A stretch of 64,000 bases of DNA, from NCBI GenBank assembly GCA_964017185.1, contig OZ024869.1, positions 71,952,315 to 72,016,314 of the forward strand, given 5' to 3'. Shown in pieces: positions 22,626-34,399 of this stretch. The DNA comes from Rugalucina vietnamica. Taxonomy: Eukaryota > Mollusca > Bivalvia > Lucinida > Lucinidae. The notes beneath the pieces were generated by a model, which had not been told where the DNA came from, ran no database searches, and saw only the letters and a program-made list of their open reading frames with translations. Positions within the stretch are counted from its first letter, which is position 1. The number at the start of each line of letters is the position of its first letter. Both the position numbers and the translations under genes were made by a program.

Positions 22626-22936
22626 TGCCGTGTGTCTAAGACGGTACATAGCGGTTTACTTTTTTTGTTTTTACGAAAACACGCCAATGAAATGTACATT
22701 CAGGATTTTTACAGTTGCAAAATTTGAACATTTCTTTTTTCATTTTTTTTTCTTTATAAAATAGCTTTTTTTTCTTGGCGATTCAAACGATGCATACAAT
22801 TTATGTTTTCAAGCAAATTAAGTATATCATCTACAGCCAAGTTTTCTATGCAGAATATAATTGGTTTGCATTCACGAAGAACATACGGAGTCACTGATCA
22901 AAGTAAAAGTTGCTTATTGTTATTCTGATAGTGAAG

Positions 22937-22997
<61 letters not shown>

Positions 22998-23380
22998 AGT
23001 TATTGCGTTGTGAAGTAGTCGCACATCTAGGAAGATTTTTTTTGTAAGATTGCCCAAGCATTTTTCAAAATCTCAATGAAATGAAGTTTATTGCAAGTTT
23101 CTGTTGTATTTAGACATGTATTTATGTGTGTAAGTCAAGCAGAGGCTTCTTTAAAAATTGGACAAAATCTTTGAATTTAGTATAGTATCATATAGGAAAT
23201 TGGAAACATGGCCCCACCTCCATTGCCCCATCAAATTATTTTGAAAAGAACTGTGTTTTTGTAAATGACATATTATATCAAAATGCCACATTAGGGCAAG
23301 GATCAGCTCTATTATTTGAAATGTACCAAGGCTATGTGAATATACTGTATATTATGGTGTACCGAAAGGCTCATAAAGCG
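22626..23380. other. Intergenic with 60-bp poly-A tract
   Basis: A pure A run covers 22937-22996. The rest is AT-rich with no recognisable gene. Confidence 0.7.
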
Positions 23381-23384
23381 GAAT

Positions 23385-23705
23385 AAGGGTATACACCCTA
23401 ATTATTTAGGGTATACACCCTAATTAATTAGGGTGTATACCCTAAATAATTAATTTGGGTATATACCTTAATTCCAATTTTGAATTATGGCGTATTCAAA
23501 AATCGAATTAGGGTATATACAATAATTAATTTGGGTATATACCTTAATTTCAATTTTGAATTATGGCATATACCCAAATTAATTTGGGTCTATACCATAA
23601 ATAATTTAGGTATAGACCCCCCAAAAAAACTTTTGATCCTCTTGGTGCGCCTCAGTATAATTCAGAAGAAAAAAAAAGCGAATTATGGTATAGACCTAAA
23701 TTAAT
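23385..23705. repeat. Palindromic TTAGGGTATA array
   Basis: Repeated self-complementary units such as TTAGGGTATACACCCTAA alternate with AATTAATTTGGGTATATACC and ATTTTGAATTATGGC. The array can fold in many registers. It is not a telomere: TTAGGG is not in head-to-tail repeats. Confidence 0.85.
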
Positions 23706-23779
23706 TTTTGGGCGGAAAACCTATCGATTCTTCCTAGATCCTTATTTAACTTAAATGAAGAAATATTTGTGTCTTATTG

Positions 23780-23862
23780 TCAATTTTGTTTCTTCCCACC
23801 TTGGTTTTTGGAGTGGGAATGTCTTGCGGAATGCACCGCTTTCTGATCATTGCCTACATTGC
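23780..23862 (+). mobile_element. Penelope-like element fragment
   Basis: CCCACCTTGGTTTTTGGAGT and TCTGATCATTGCCTAC match the last ~80 bp of the tail. Confidence 0.65.
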
Positions 23863-24134
23863 CAACGCGATTAATTTTCCATGCAAAATAAGATTTGCAC
23901 ATAGAATTGCTATCATTGGTTGAAACATCATTAAAGGATACACTATTTAAATAGTTTGGAAGGCTGAATAAAAATGAGATGATTTTGTCATATTAAATCA
24001 TACAGGTACATGTATAAGGTGAAGACTTTTTAATGTTATGTTTTCGAACCAGACCTAGACTAAGTACAGGCGACGTATGCTTTTTGGCGGGTTCCGACAA
24101 GGCCAAAACTAGCCGGAACGGCAATGGACAGCAT

Positions 24135-24965
24135 CTTTATTCTACGAGGAACTTGAGTAGGCAATGATCAGGAAAAGGCAAAATCAGAAAGGAACTCCCA
24201 CTCCAAAAACCGAGGCGGGAAAAACAAATTGACAATTAGATACTTAGAGAACATATCGTAAGTCGAGTGAGCAGCTTTTTCTCAATAGGCGGCCACTCAG
24301 TTATCCGAACTTATCTAAAACTATGAACACGTACATAAGGTTCAAACAGCACAAAAAATCGACCCCAACACATAAAACAAATAGAGCCACAACAGAAGTA
24401 TCGACTTGGAACGATCAGCAATATATAACTACGGGGGGGGGGGGGGGCTTAAACCGGTTTTACAGGGCCCTAACCTCACCCTCAAATCAACATTTAGTTG
24501 TTCGGTCCTCATGGTGAATCTCTAACTAGTCAATGAATCATCATGGACAAACAAATAAATCATGATAACCACCATGATGAATCAAAAACGAGGACTCACA
24601 GATTCAGTAAGCTGTCCCTGGGCGCCGAATAACTTACTGAAATCCGGAGCAAAAGAAAAACACCAGTTGAACCCCGGTGGGCCGAGCAACAGAAGCTCCG
24701 GTCCCAAACAACTAAAATGAATAGCTTTAAGTCGGGACCATCATAGAGTCTGACGCCCGACCCACCGGTGTGCAATTTAAGAATGCAGCGTAGTTATCAA
24801 CCATGATTGGGTTAAAAACTAAGCATGCAGACTGACGCATAGCATTTAAGTTATACCCTATACGTCTGTAACGTGATATGATTTTTCTGAACTGAAAAGA
24901 ACAGTCATTCCCTCCTATCAGTTTCTTAAATTTGTAAACCAAGTCACCATAAAATTCTGGTTCCG
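24135..24965 (-). mobile_element. Penelope-like element, 5'-truncated, - strand
   Basis: On the - strand it starts in the C-terminal end of the reverse transcriptase ORF (RQSACLVFNPIMVDN-type residues at 24942-24727) and runs through the whole 3' noncoding region to about 24135. A run of Gs at 24434-24448 interrupts it. Confidence 0.8.
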
Positions 24966-25324
24966 AAAGGCTTTAAATACAGAATATAGAAAATGACCAC
25001 AGGACAGTTTTGCAAGAAAGTAAACACTGTATGCATATTATGCTCAAATTCGTTCAGAGATGAAATGGCATATAATGTGTGCTTTGAGAATGATAAATGG
25101 GCATAAATGATCAAAGGACTAGCCAGTGGCATCCACTTTTTCTTGGCAATGAGGTAAACCCTATATGATTCTTAATTCATTCAAACATTCTCCATGAAAT
25201 GAGTAAAATAAATTAACCCCTGTAAATGAGACGAGCATTTCTGTTTGTCACCAACAAACGAATTACCCTAAGACGTAATGATAGGCATACAGGTACACAC
25301 TGTATGTTCCCGATAGCGCATGCA

Positions 25325-25560
25325 CACTCAGATACACGGAAAGAGATGGACCAGACAGTCAGCCTGATTGCAATTGCTATGTCCGCTTCGTGAACGTAAA
25401 TAAATTTATCATTTCACAGGTAAACGTGTTTTAGTGGGCGTTAAATCGCTTATAATCGATTATAGACTGCAATGATCGATTGCAATCTGTAGATGCGCAA
25501 TGACTGAAATAATTATGATTCATATAATCGCCTATAATCGACAACCGTTAAAATGGCCTA
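25325..25560 (+). promoter_or_regulatory. Orphan copy of the homeobox upstream module (1)
   Basis: On the + strand it holds AGAGATGGACCAGACAGTCA, CCTGATTGCAATTGC, TTCACAGGTAAACGTG, AATCGATTATAGACTGCAAT and GATCGATTGCAATC, in the same order as upstream of the homeobox genes. It most resembles the module of the + strand gene at 36082. The proximal GGATTAAGATTTCC block, TATA box and coding exons are missing; transposon-derived DNA follows instead. Confidence 0.7.
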
Positions 25561-25574
25561 GCAAACTTTGAACC

Positions 25575-25720
25575 AAGGTACCAGCTTCAGCAGTGGTTCA
25601 CAGCCTCCAGTAAATCCCTAAATAGTAGTAAATAAACTATATCGGCCAAACATAGTATTTTTGATAATCAAAACGACATGAACAATCAAAAACGAGGAAG
25701 CACAGATTCTTTCAGAATAT
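25575..25720 (-). mobile_element. Penelope-like element fragments, - strand
   Basis: CAGCTTCAGCAGTGGTTCAC and AATCAAAAACGAGGAAGCAC match the complement of the element's 3' region, with divergence and gaps. Confidence 0.5.
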
Positions 25721-25902
25721 GAACAGCAATTTCCGTACAGAAAACGAAACTGAAACGTATATGAATCGAAGTAAATGGCGAATCACTAACACAACAACAC
25801 TGATAACCAAGAGCGAAATAAGTGCACTATTAGACTTTAAGGTCATTGCAAGAAGAAACGCAGACGTTTGAAAGACAGTTGGGGGGAGGGGGCAGAACAC
25901 TA

Positions 25903-26375
25903 CTGAGAACCACGTGGTATTGTATACATACAAACCGATAGATGATCGGTGACACACACTGCAATTGAGAACAAAGTTGAGGTTAAATTTTCGAGTTTTC
26001 TCCTAAAGCGTTTCTTCAACTGACTGATAGTAGGTGCAGTCAATGCAGAAATTGAACATTTATTGAAAGAAAAGTAAGGTAAGAAATCTCGGTTATTTCG
26101 TTTTTGCAAACACTTCAATGTTATTGTGTTGGAAGACCTATATTTTCATTTTTCTGAAAGTGTTTGCGAAAACGAAATAACCTGGATTCGTTATGTTACT
26201 TTCATTCAATAAATGTTCAATTTCTGCATTGACTGTACATGCTGTACCTATCTATCATTCAATAGAGTAACCGAAAGTAGGAGAAAACTCGCGGAATTTC
26301 TCATCTCAACTTCGAACAGAATTTCATTGTGCGTCACCCATTTCGTACCACGTGTTTCTCAGTTGTGCAGAAGGG
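25903..26375. mobile_element. Foldback element with ~215-bp arms
   Basis: The left arm holds ACCACGTGGTA, GTTTTCTCCTAAAG, TGCAGAAATTGAACATTTAT and GGTTATTTCGTTTTTGCAAA. The right arm holds their complements in reverse order (AAACGAAATAACC, AATGTTCAATTTCTGCA, GGAGAAAACTC, TACCACGTG). The loop is about 40-50 bp. No ORF of note. Confidence 0.8.
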
Positions 26376-26379
26376 TGTG

Positions 26380-27640
26380 CGCCAAACCATTTCTATATCA
26401 ATAACTTTCCAACTCTTTAAAGAAGCCCTTGACAGAGTTTGGTACATGTAGCCCATGACAGATTGGGAATTGGCCTTATGTTTGAGATTAAAAAAAATAA
26501 CGCGCATTAAGCTCAACCATTTTACCAAAAATCTTTTAATTAAAGAGTTATTTCACTAGCATTTTTGACTAGATCATGACTTTCATGACCTAGCCAATAG
26601 CCAATTAGAAAATCCAAAATCATTCTGAATTTCGCTTAAAATGACGTGAGTGATACGAGTATGATGTATCCGATTTTTGAGAAATAACTGGTAATTTTGA
26701 AAATCGGCATGATTACCATTATTGTACGAATTTGCGTGTTTTATTGGGACATTTTATTCAATTCTACATCAGATTCGCCCCTTGAATGTTTATTCGTGGT
26801 GCAAATTTCCATTCATGTTTGAGAACTTTTAGTTCAAAGTATTGTCATTTCTTCTGTAATAAAAAACAATAGTTTCAATCTGATAACATACAATGTTTCT
26901 TCAGTTCATGACATGGTACCATTCCGTAATTATGCAAACTGTAAATTTCTAAAGCCTATTTTAAAAATTTTGAGTTTTTTGGTTCAGAAACGCAGTGCGT
27001 TACGTTTTATGGACGGTATACAATTTATTCTTGTCATCGGATAAGCTCATCAATGTCGTATGCGCTTTCGGCCAGATATTTTTGCATATTTGCATAATCA
27101 CACCGGTTTTGCCATTTTCGGATACAATTATCATATTGAGTTTTAATAAAACCTCAAGGAGTATACACTGGTTCTAGGGACTTGCAAATATGTCCATTTG
27201 GTGTCAAAGAGCATTGTGAATTCGATAAAATAGCACAAATCAGATACAGCGTTGGGAAGTCTGTAAATGAAAGGATATGGGAACTTGATTACTCATTACA
27301 GTCATCCGTGAGCGGTTTTTCACTTTATGGGTACCTTTGCAAGACGAACAAAAACGTGGCGTCATGTGGGTGGAAATATTATGAAAATCAATCTATAGTT
27401 GAAAGGACAGACAAATTTAAGTATTTTGCAAGTTTGAAGTATTTTATAAAGTCCCAGTTATATAACATTGCATAGAGTTCTTTTAAGTGCATACCGTATT
27501 ACAAACTGCAGCTGACATTTTGATTGGCTTTTTAAAAGAAGCCAACTTGTTTTGTCAAATATACACTGGGTTCACTAGCAAGTTAAACTATACGTAGAAG
27601 AACAAGCAAGTTAAACTATACGTAGAAGAACAAGAAAACA
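26380..27640. other. Intergenic, nothing recognised
   Basis: AT-rich. The one longer open frame (27182-27475) has no recognisable domain. A short direct repeat, AGCAAGTTAAACTATACGTA, occurs twice near 27580-27625. Confidence 0.5.
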
Positions 27641-27747
27641 TAAACAAAGCCGCATTGATTTTATATAAAAATTTAATGAATAATATATACACAAAAAGGC
27701 ATAGATAATTATAATTATTATAAAAATGCATTCATGGTAATTAATGT

Positions 27748-28416
27748 CTATGATCTATACATCAAATTCCAATCTGGGTTTGCTGTGAAAGGCGATACAT
27801 CACACTTTGTCAATGAAACTCCTCTCTGATACCACTCTGTTGGGGAAGTTGACAATCTAGCGTTGTGTCTTTGGTTGAACACCGGCGAAGTGCCACTAAC
27901 TGATGCCGAATTCTGTTGATAACGACATTGGCTCTTAGTGGTAGTTTCTTCAAAAGAATGCTCATCTGCGAAGTTTGGCGAAGAATATTGGCTTATTTCA
28001 GGACTGGCATTCAGCAGGTTTGAAAGATCTTCAGAATTCGAACTGTCCAGTGAATCGTTTTCTTGCTCTTCGTTAATCACGTGATCTTCTTGTTCTACTT
28101 CCGTTTTCCGTCTCTGTCGGCGTTCCTTTGCACGACGATTTTGGAACCAGATTTTGATCTAGAATAAATATAATGTTTCAATTAAATAAAGATGCGTTTC
28201 TATCGAATGAAAGACGTCATATTGAGAAAAAAAATAAAGATGTGTTTCTTTCGAATGAGGTTAATCAGTCCTTTAATATTACGCCAGAACTATGCTTTTA
28301 TAAACGATATCAGAAACTTTGATCATGATAATACTACATCCAATCAATATTTGGAAGTTAAGATAATCTAGTTGCAGTCAGTCTTTTTTAGTGTTTAAGA
28401 TGATGAGAGTTTTATA

Positions 28417-28488
<72 letters not shown>

Positions 28489-29103
28489 GAGAAGAAACCA
28501 AATTACCTGTCTCTCAGACAAATCAAGTTCTTTAGATAAAACAGTTTTTTCTTTCATCGTGATAAACTTGTTGTCTTTGAACGCCTTTTCTAGTCCAATC
28601 CTTTGTTTCTCAGTATAGACAACTCTGTACTTGTCTTTGGTTCTTGTCATTCCCTCGGCCGGCACAGAGTTACCTCTCTTTCTCCAGTAAAATGGATGGG
28701 CTGGTTTTGCACATTTTACTGGATCGCTTGCAGCCACGAGTCCCGAGAAGTCTGTGTCCATCTGAAAAGCAGTCATCGAAGTCGCAGCGCCTCCAAAGCT
28801 TTGGTGGTGTGACGTGCTCTTCGTCTGGTATTCGGCAGATAAACCAGTCGGTCCATTGCCTCGAAAAGCAGCATGAAGAATGTTGGTTCTGGGGTACCAA
28901 AGATGGCCGCCGTATAAAGGATTCGATTGTTCGCTGAAACCGTTGGCATATTGCGGATAAGCCTCTCTAGGTACTCCGAGGCCGGATAGCCTTGCACTTG
29001 ATGCATACAAAGAGTATGGATCAGTAGAATTATACAGGCAGGGATTCCAATAATTTGCCTGCGTCATGTTATCCGTAGAAATGCAATTATTAAACTGAGC
29101 CAT
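27748..29103 (-). CDS. Caudal (Cdx)-like homeobox protein, paralogue 2
   Basis: Two exons on the - strand, 29103-28507 and 28158-27748, giving 335 residues. The homeodomain (residues 156-215) has the same split after Gln44 and the same KDKYRVVY start and IKIWFQNRRAKERR end as paralogue 1. The two genes are alike through most of their length, including the MAQFN start, FYWRKR before the homeodomain and the tail SLTKCDVSPFTANPDWNLMY. Similarity continues into the 3' flank (GATTTTATATAAAAATTTAA) and the 5' flank, so this is a segmental duplication with paralogue 1. Expected role: nuclear DNA-binding regulator. The intron holds a TTTA microsatellite. Confidence 0.88.
28417..28488. repeat. (TAAA)n microsatellite in homeobox intron
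   Basis: About 18 uninterrupted 4-bp units, close to the 5' splice site of paralogue 2. Confidence 0.95.
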
Positions 29104-29229
29104 AACTTAGCATAAAATAATGTAGATACTCGTCACTTGGAAAACAAAAAAGCAGGCCAAAAGTGAAACTGTAGTTTTTTTAGCTTTTGGCCGATTATGA
29201 AGAAGTGATGAACATCAATGCAACCTCAG

Positions 29230-29239
29230 TTTATATACC
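29230..29239 (-). promoter_or_regulatory. TATA box of homeobox paralogue 2
   Basis: On the - strand AAATTGGTATATAAACTGAG lies about 127 bp before the start codon, aligned with the TATA region of paralogue 1. Confidence 0.7.
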
Positions 29240-29259
29240 AATTTACGACTTGGTAAATT

Positions 29260-29585
29260 TATCACAAAATCAGAATTTAAAGGAAATCTTAATCCCATTT
29301 CGCGTTCTGCAACTTAACTGCAAGATTGATATCATCGACATTTTATGCTTTAATTATTTTTTCAAGCCTCTATAACGCACGATAATAAAACTATATCGAT
29401 CACTCTATTATACATTTACCTAGAACGAATCTGATTGCAATCGATCATCGCTGTCTATAATCGATAATCGTCGATTAAACGGTCAGTTAAACATGTGTTT
29501 ACCTCTAAACTGATTAATTTATTAGTGCTCTTCATTGGGACATCTTAACTGCAATTTGACCGGCTGTCTGGGCCATCTTTGTCCG
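29260..29585 (-). promoter_or_regulatory. Conserved upstream module of homeobox paralogue 2
   Basis: Nearly the same as the module of paralogue 1: GGGATTAAGATTTCC, GATTATCGATTATAGACAGC, GATGATCGATTGCAATC, GTAAACACATGTTTAACTG and the distal CAGACAGCCGGTCAAATTG. Confidence 0.75.
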
Positions 29586-30120
29586 TGTGTCTGAACGCAC
29601 GTATCGGCGAAGAGAACAGACCGAGGCTGAGTTCTGTAGAGGAGTCGGACCGAAATTTCCAATTTTGTGAATTTGAATATAATGTAGAAATGCTGGTTTC
29701 ATTAGTTTTCAATATAAAATGTGATGCAGCTTTTTATCATGTTTATATTCAGATATTGCATTGTCAGCCTCTCATAATGCTTAAATTGACATTTTTGTAA
29801 TATATCTGAGATTCCACAAATTTGATTCTCCCTGCAAAATAAGATTTGTACATTGGCAGTTTTGTTCGAACATTATTTAAAATAATATAACCGTGATTTT
29901 TAGTTTGGAGTTCGGGAGCATGGATACACTGAGGAAAGTGTTAAATAAATTTTACCTGTAAAAAGCAAAACTATTTGATCTGCCATATTATTAAAAGGAT
30001 CTAAATAAACGGGACAACGGCAACAGTAAGAGGCTTAGAATATAAGATTAAATACACTATGTATAGCATGTCCAACCAGATTGCATACGTTGCATGCATC
30101 GCGAATAATTAAGATAAATG
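29586..30120. other. Intergenic, duplicated flank
   Basis: CCTGCAAAATAAGATTTGTA near 29835 has a counterpart (CATGCAAAATAAGATTTGCA) near 23880, so the duplication that made paralogues 1 and 2 reaches at least this far upstream. No gene seen. Confidence 0.5.
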
Positions 30121-30125
30121 TAAAG

Positions 30126-30310
30126 TGAGGAGAGCGGTGGCGTAGTGATAGAGCGTCGGGCATTGAATCGAGAGGTATTAGGTTCGATCCCCACTGACGG
30201 TACCATGTTGTGACGCTGAGCAAGACATTTACTTCTCAAGAGTAATGGTTATGTACCTGTAGCTCCGTCCCAACATGACTCAAAAATGTTGACTGGGACA
30301 TTAAATTTCA
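30126..30310 (+). mobile_element. tRNA-derived SINE
   Basis: A-box-like GGTGGCGTAGTGATAG, B box GGTTCGATCCCC, body with GTAGCTCCGTCCCAACATGA and an ACAAA tail. Same family as 18845-19055. Confidence 0.8.
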
Positions 30311-30474
30311 ATTACAAACAAACAGAAATGTAAATGATCGAATGACTATCCAGGGACATCCAGGGTTTCTTCAAAATAGGGTACATCCTACATTTTCTTA
30401 ATTCATTCGTTGAAAGTGAAATAAAATAGTCCCAAGAGCCGAGCAAATTAAACTAATCAGGAAATCATGTCCAT

Positions 30475-30630
30475 GAAAAGTATACCCCCTTGAACACCAC
30501 TTTTATGTAGAAAAAATGCAGGGGTATACCTATTTTTCTTATTTTTTTTTCCAAAACATAGACTGTGGGTACTCGTTAGAACCGCCTCGGTTCTAACGTG
30601 TACCCACAGTGTATGTTTTGAGCAAAGATA
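30475..30630. mobile_element. Family G palindromic repeat
   Basis: GGGGTATACCTATTTTTC and GTGGGTACTCGTTAGAACCG are followed by their complement CGGTTCTAACGTGTACCCAC, forming a hairpin around GCCTC. Confidence 0.8.
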
Positions 30631-30794
30631 TAAAAAAAATATCATTTTTTTTCCCACGAAATTTTCAATTTTTGCTTCTGACAAAAATTCTGTAATATTG
30701 CATGGGCATGTTTTCGTAATGTGAAGCCATTTTTGCCACCAACCGAATTTTCCCAAGACATTAATCATAGCTCTAACAGGTACATGGATGCTCC

Positions 30795-31050
30795 ATTTGT
30801 GCATGGACCCTCAGACGCACTGAAAGAGACGAACCAGACAGTCTGCCTGATTGCAATTACGATGTCCTCTTTAGAACATCAATAAATTAATCAGTTCACA
30901 GGTAAAACATGTTTAACTGGGCGTTTAAATGGTCGATAATCGAATCTAAACTGCAATGATCGATTAAAATCGAAAGATGCAGAATGAAATAACGATAAAA
31001 TACTATAATCGTCAATAATCGATAACCGCTTTTTAAAAGTAACCTAGCAA
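30795..31050 (+). promoter_or_regulatory. Orphan copy of the homeobox upstream module (2)
   Basis: On the + strand it holds GAGACGAACCAGACAGTCTG, CCTGATTGCAATTACGATGT, CAGTTCACAGGTAAAACATG, TGCAATGATCGATTAAAATC and TCGATAACCG, in the order seen upstream of the gene at 36082. No homeobox exon, TATA box or GGATTAAGATTTCC block follows; an old Penelope-like fragment does. Confidence 0.7.
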
Positions 31051-31164
31051 ACGTCTAGCAGCCGCTTCGATCAAGTTATTTTATAACATAGTCTGTATTT
31101 CTATGAAGCGAGTTCTTTATAATATCAGAAAAAAACAATGACCAGGTTACAGCGCAAACAGAAC

Positions 31165-31450
31165 CTAAAAAGGCCCATCCCGAAAATCCACGCGGGAAAC
31201 AACAAAAGTGACTAACAGACATAATAACGCAAAAAATAATGCAAGGCAAGTCGAGAGAGCAGCCCGTCCCACAAGGTGGCATTTCAAATATCCGAAAACA
31301 ACCGGGTGTATGACTACGCATGCATTAGGTCCAAACAGAACTACAACATGAAATAAGTGGCGCCACAACAGAAGCACCGTCTTAGAACGACCAACAACAG
31401 AAAAACACTGGTGACTTAAAACTTGCATCACCAAGCACGTAACTACGGAC
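31165..31450 (-). mobile_element. Old Penelope-like element tail, - strand
   Basis: It keeps the order of the tail's landmarks on the - strand (for example TGGTCGTTCTAAGACGGTGC, GGCGCCACTT, TCCCGCGTGG) but is much more diverged than the other copies. Confidence 0.55.
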
Positions 31451-31769
31451 CAACCTCACACAAAATTACTTCAGTTATGAAGGAAAATAAATTGATGCAC
31501 TTGGTCTATATCTAAAACGAATTATAAACATGACAAGTATAAGCTTTTCTAAAAAGCTAGTGGGCGTTTAGCTAAATTTCGGTGTAAACAGACTTGCAGT
31601 GTTGTGAGTAGATACTTTGTTGAGTTTAACGCTGTTGTCAACATTATCTGAAATATCATGATGGCGTCTGGTTGTGACAGGGAGCTCAATGCTCACTTTT
31701 ACATTGACCTTACTTTTGTATCAGATCCCAGACACTTTACCTGATATTACACATAGTCACATTATATTG

Positions 31770-31915
31770 ACACAAAGGTCATCCCGAAAATCGTAGTGCC
31801 AAGGGGAGAGCAACTAATGCCGTTGCTATCGACTTTGGTATGTCGCGGCCCGGGATAGAACCCGGTACCTACTGATCCTGGAGCTGTTATTCTACCTATT
31901 GAGTTTGAGCAGATA
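31770..31915 (-). mobile_element. tRNA-derived SINE, second family, - strand
   Basis: On the - strand CTCAATAGGTAGAATAACAG resembles an A box region and GGGTTCTATCCC a B box. They are spaced as in a tRNA-like head. The overlapping ORF is spurious. Confidence 0.6.
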
Positions 31916-32094
31916 CTGTAATTTATATCCATTTGGGTTTGAGGAATGATGTTTGTGTTGGTCACTCTGCAACAGTTTGATAATATTTTGATAATACATG
32001 ATTCTTGGTATTGAGTTAAATTCACAAAGTTTTATGTTTTTTTTTTTTTGTTTTTTTTTTTCAGTCAATGGTTTTTGCTTGGCGCGACAGCGTC

Positions 32095-33480
32095 AAGCAA
32101 TTGAAAGAGACTTAGAAATTAAAAAATGACCTAAATGACTTTGACCTTAATTACTCAAATAACTTCAATAACTCTAGAAGTTGTCTTAAAGGTTACAGGT
32201 TTTATATAAAACATTCTGAATATCATGTTTTCACTTTTTCCATTAAAAAGCCTATGTGACCAAATTTGATCTTGCTGTAAATTAGGTCAAGGTCAACCCA
32301 AGGTCATGATTTATATAAACTATGATGGGCCAGAGCCCTTGATGCTACATAGTATGTTTCATTGAAATCGATCCATCGGTTCCCGAGAAGAAGATTTGTT
32401 CTAGGTTTTTGCTATTTATAGCCCTGGCGGCCATCTTGGTCATGTGACCTGGGCCATTTATACAAACTTTGATTTTCCGTCCCTAAGGATGCTCCACATG
32501 AAGTTTGGCTTTGATTAGTCAAGTGGTTTCTGAGAAAACTAAGGTTTAGATTTAATATGTAAATGACATTTGGCTAAAGTCAAGAAATGACCTTGACCTT
32601 GAATACTCACATCACTTCATTAAATCAATAAGTTGTCTGTATCTACCAACTTTCAGGTCATATGCTTTGAAACTTTCTGAAAAATTCAATGCTTTCACTT
32701 TTTTTCCATTAAAGAGCCTATGTGACCAAAATTGGCCTTGCTGTAAAATAGGCCAAGGTCAACCCAAGGTCATGTTTTATACAAATTATGATGGGCAGGC
32801 GTCCCCGATGTTACATACCAAGTTTCCTTGAAATCGGTCCACCGTTTCCAGAGAAGAAGATTTTTTAATTTTTTTTTGCTATTTACAGTGTATAGTCCTG
32901 GCAGCCATCTTGGTCATGTTACCTGGACCATTTACTCAAACTTTGGTTCCTCTTTCCTAAAGATGCCCCACATGAAGTTAGGCTTTGATTTGTCAAGTGG
33001 TTTCTGAGAAAATTAAGTTTTAAATTCAATATGTGAATGACCGTTGGCCAAGGTCAAGAAATGACCTTGACCTTGAATACTCACAACACTTCATTAAATC
33101 AACAAGTTGTCTGTATCTACCAACTTTCAGGACACAGTTTTCAAAATTTCCTGAAAAATTCAATGCTTTCACTTTTTTTCCATTGAAGAGCCTATGTGAC
33201 CAAAATTGACCTTGCGATAAAATAGGTCAAGGTCAACCCAAGGTCATAATTTATACAAACTATGATGGGCAGGCGTCCCGTATGATACATACCAAGTTTC
33301 ATTGAAATCGGTCCACGGGTTCCAGAGAAGAAGATTTTTTAAGGTTTTTACTATTTAAAGCCCTGGCGGCTATCTTGTTCATGTGACCTGGACCATTTAT
33401 ACAAACTTTGGTTTCCCCCATCCTAAGGATGCTCCACATGAAGTTTGGCTTTGATTGGCCCAGTGGTTTCAGAGTATTCA
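32095..33480 (+). repeat. Tandem repeat, ~470-bp unit, about three copies
   Basis: TGACCTTGACCTTGAATACT recurs near 32588 and 33060, with a diverged first instance near 32126. Each unit also has GAGCCTATGTGACCAAA, TAGGTCAAGGTCAACCCAAG, GAGAAGAAGATTT and CCACATGAAGTTTGGCTTTG. The third unit is cut near 33475. The units are rich in AAGGTCA half-sites. No conserved reading frame. Confidence 0.85.
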
Positions 33481-33648
33481 GTATACGCTGTTATACTGAG
33501 GTGACCCCAACTTGTGGTGCGCTACTATTGACTAAGACAGCGCTAAATCAGAGTAGGCCGGAAGTAGCAAGAATAAATTATGAACAAACACTCCCAGGTA
33601 TGGTCAAAATTGTGTAAGTGCTCCAGCGTACATATGACTTTTAGAGAA

Positions 33649-33670
33649 TGTGGGCGCCTAGGCGCCCACA
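33649..33670. repeat. Perfect 22-bp palindrome
   Basis: The two half-sites TGTGGGCGCCT and AGGCGCCCACA meet without a spacer. Confidence 0.9.
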
Positions 33671-33756
33671 ATAAAGTATTCAAACAACATTGCATATTTT
33701 CTTTTCATTTCTCTTACATCCCAACCCCTACCCTACACATCTCAGTCTAAGGCGTA

Positions 33757-34082
33757 TCTAAGCTGAGGGTGAGGTTAGGATCCTGTAAAACCGGTTTAAG
33801 CCCGCCAGTAACTTTGTGTTACTGATCGTTCCAATGCGATACTTCTGTGGTGGTTCTTTTTGTTTTGTGTCTTTTTGTGCTGTTGGCGCCTTATGTGTGT
33901 TTTCATATTTTTAGTTAAGTAAAGGTAACTGAGTGGCCACCTATTGGGAAAATAGCTGCTCATTCGGCTTACGATATGTTTCATGGTATAAGTACCTGAT
34001 TGTTAGTTTGGTTTTTTCCCACCTCGGTTTTTGGAGTGGGAATCTTTTTCTGATTGCGCCTTTTCCTGATCTTTGCCTACTT
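33757..34082 (+). mobile_element. Penelope-like element tail
   Basis: From GCTGAGGGTGAGGTTAGG through GAGTGGCCACCTATTGGGAA to the end TTTGCCTACTTGT. 5'-truncated, close in sequence to the copy at 19793. Confidence 0.8.
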
Positions 34083-34399
34083 GTCAATATGTACATATCA
34101 GTAAGGGTTGCGTTATGTCATAATGTTTCTGTATTGGCTGTTGCAATATTTTTCGCAACAATGCGGGCTCGTCTAGCAAGTCATGGCACACACAAATTGT
34201 GCTTTCACAATTCTGCTGTAAGCATATTGATCGATTGCTCAATCTTCGCCAAGGAGTTAGTTTTTGGAGGCTTGCATAGGAGGAGGCAATTTTGTTTCCT
34301 TATATTGTTGACTTTACGTAAATTACAATAAAATGACTGTTGTAACCGGCAAAACGTTTTATATGAGTAAAAGACAAATTTGCCATTCTGTGGGCTTTC
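34083..34399. other. Intergenic, nothing recognised
   Basis: No supported gene or repeat in this stretch. Confidence 0.4.

Noticed and set aside
23385-23620. Interstitial telomere
   Set aside because: TTAGGG occurs singly inside palindromes and not as head-to-tail repeats.
31762-32025. Minus-strand open frame of 87 codons
   Set aside because: It overlaps the tRNA-derived SINE and has no protein-like features.
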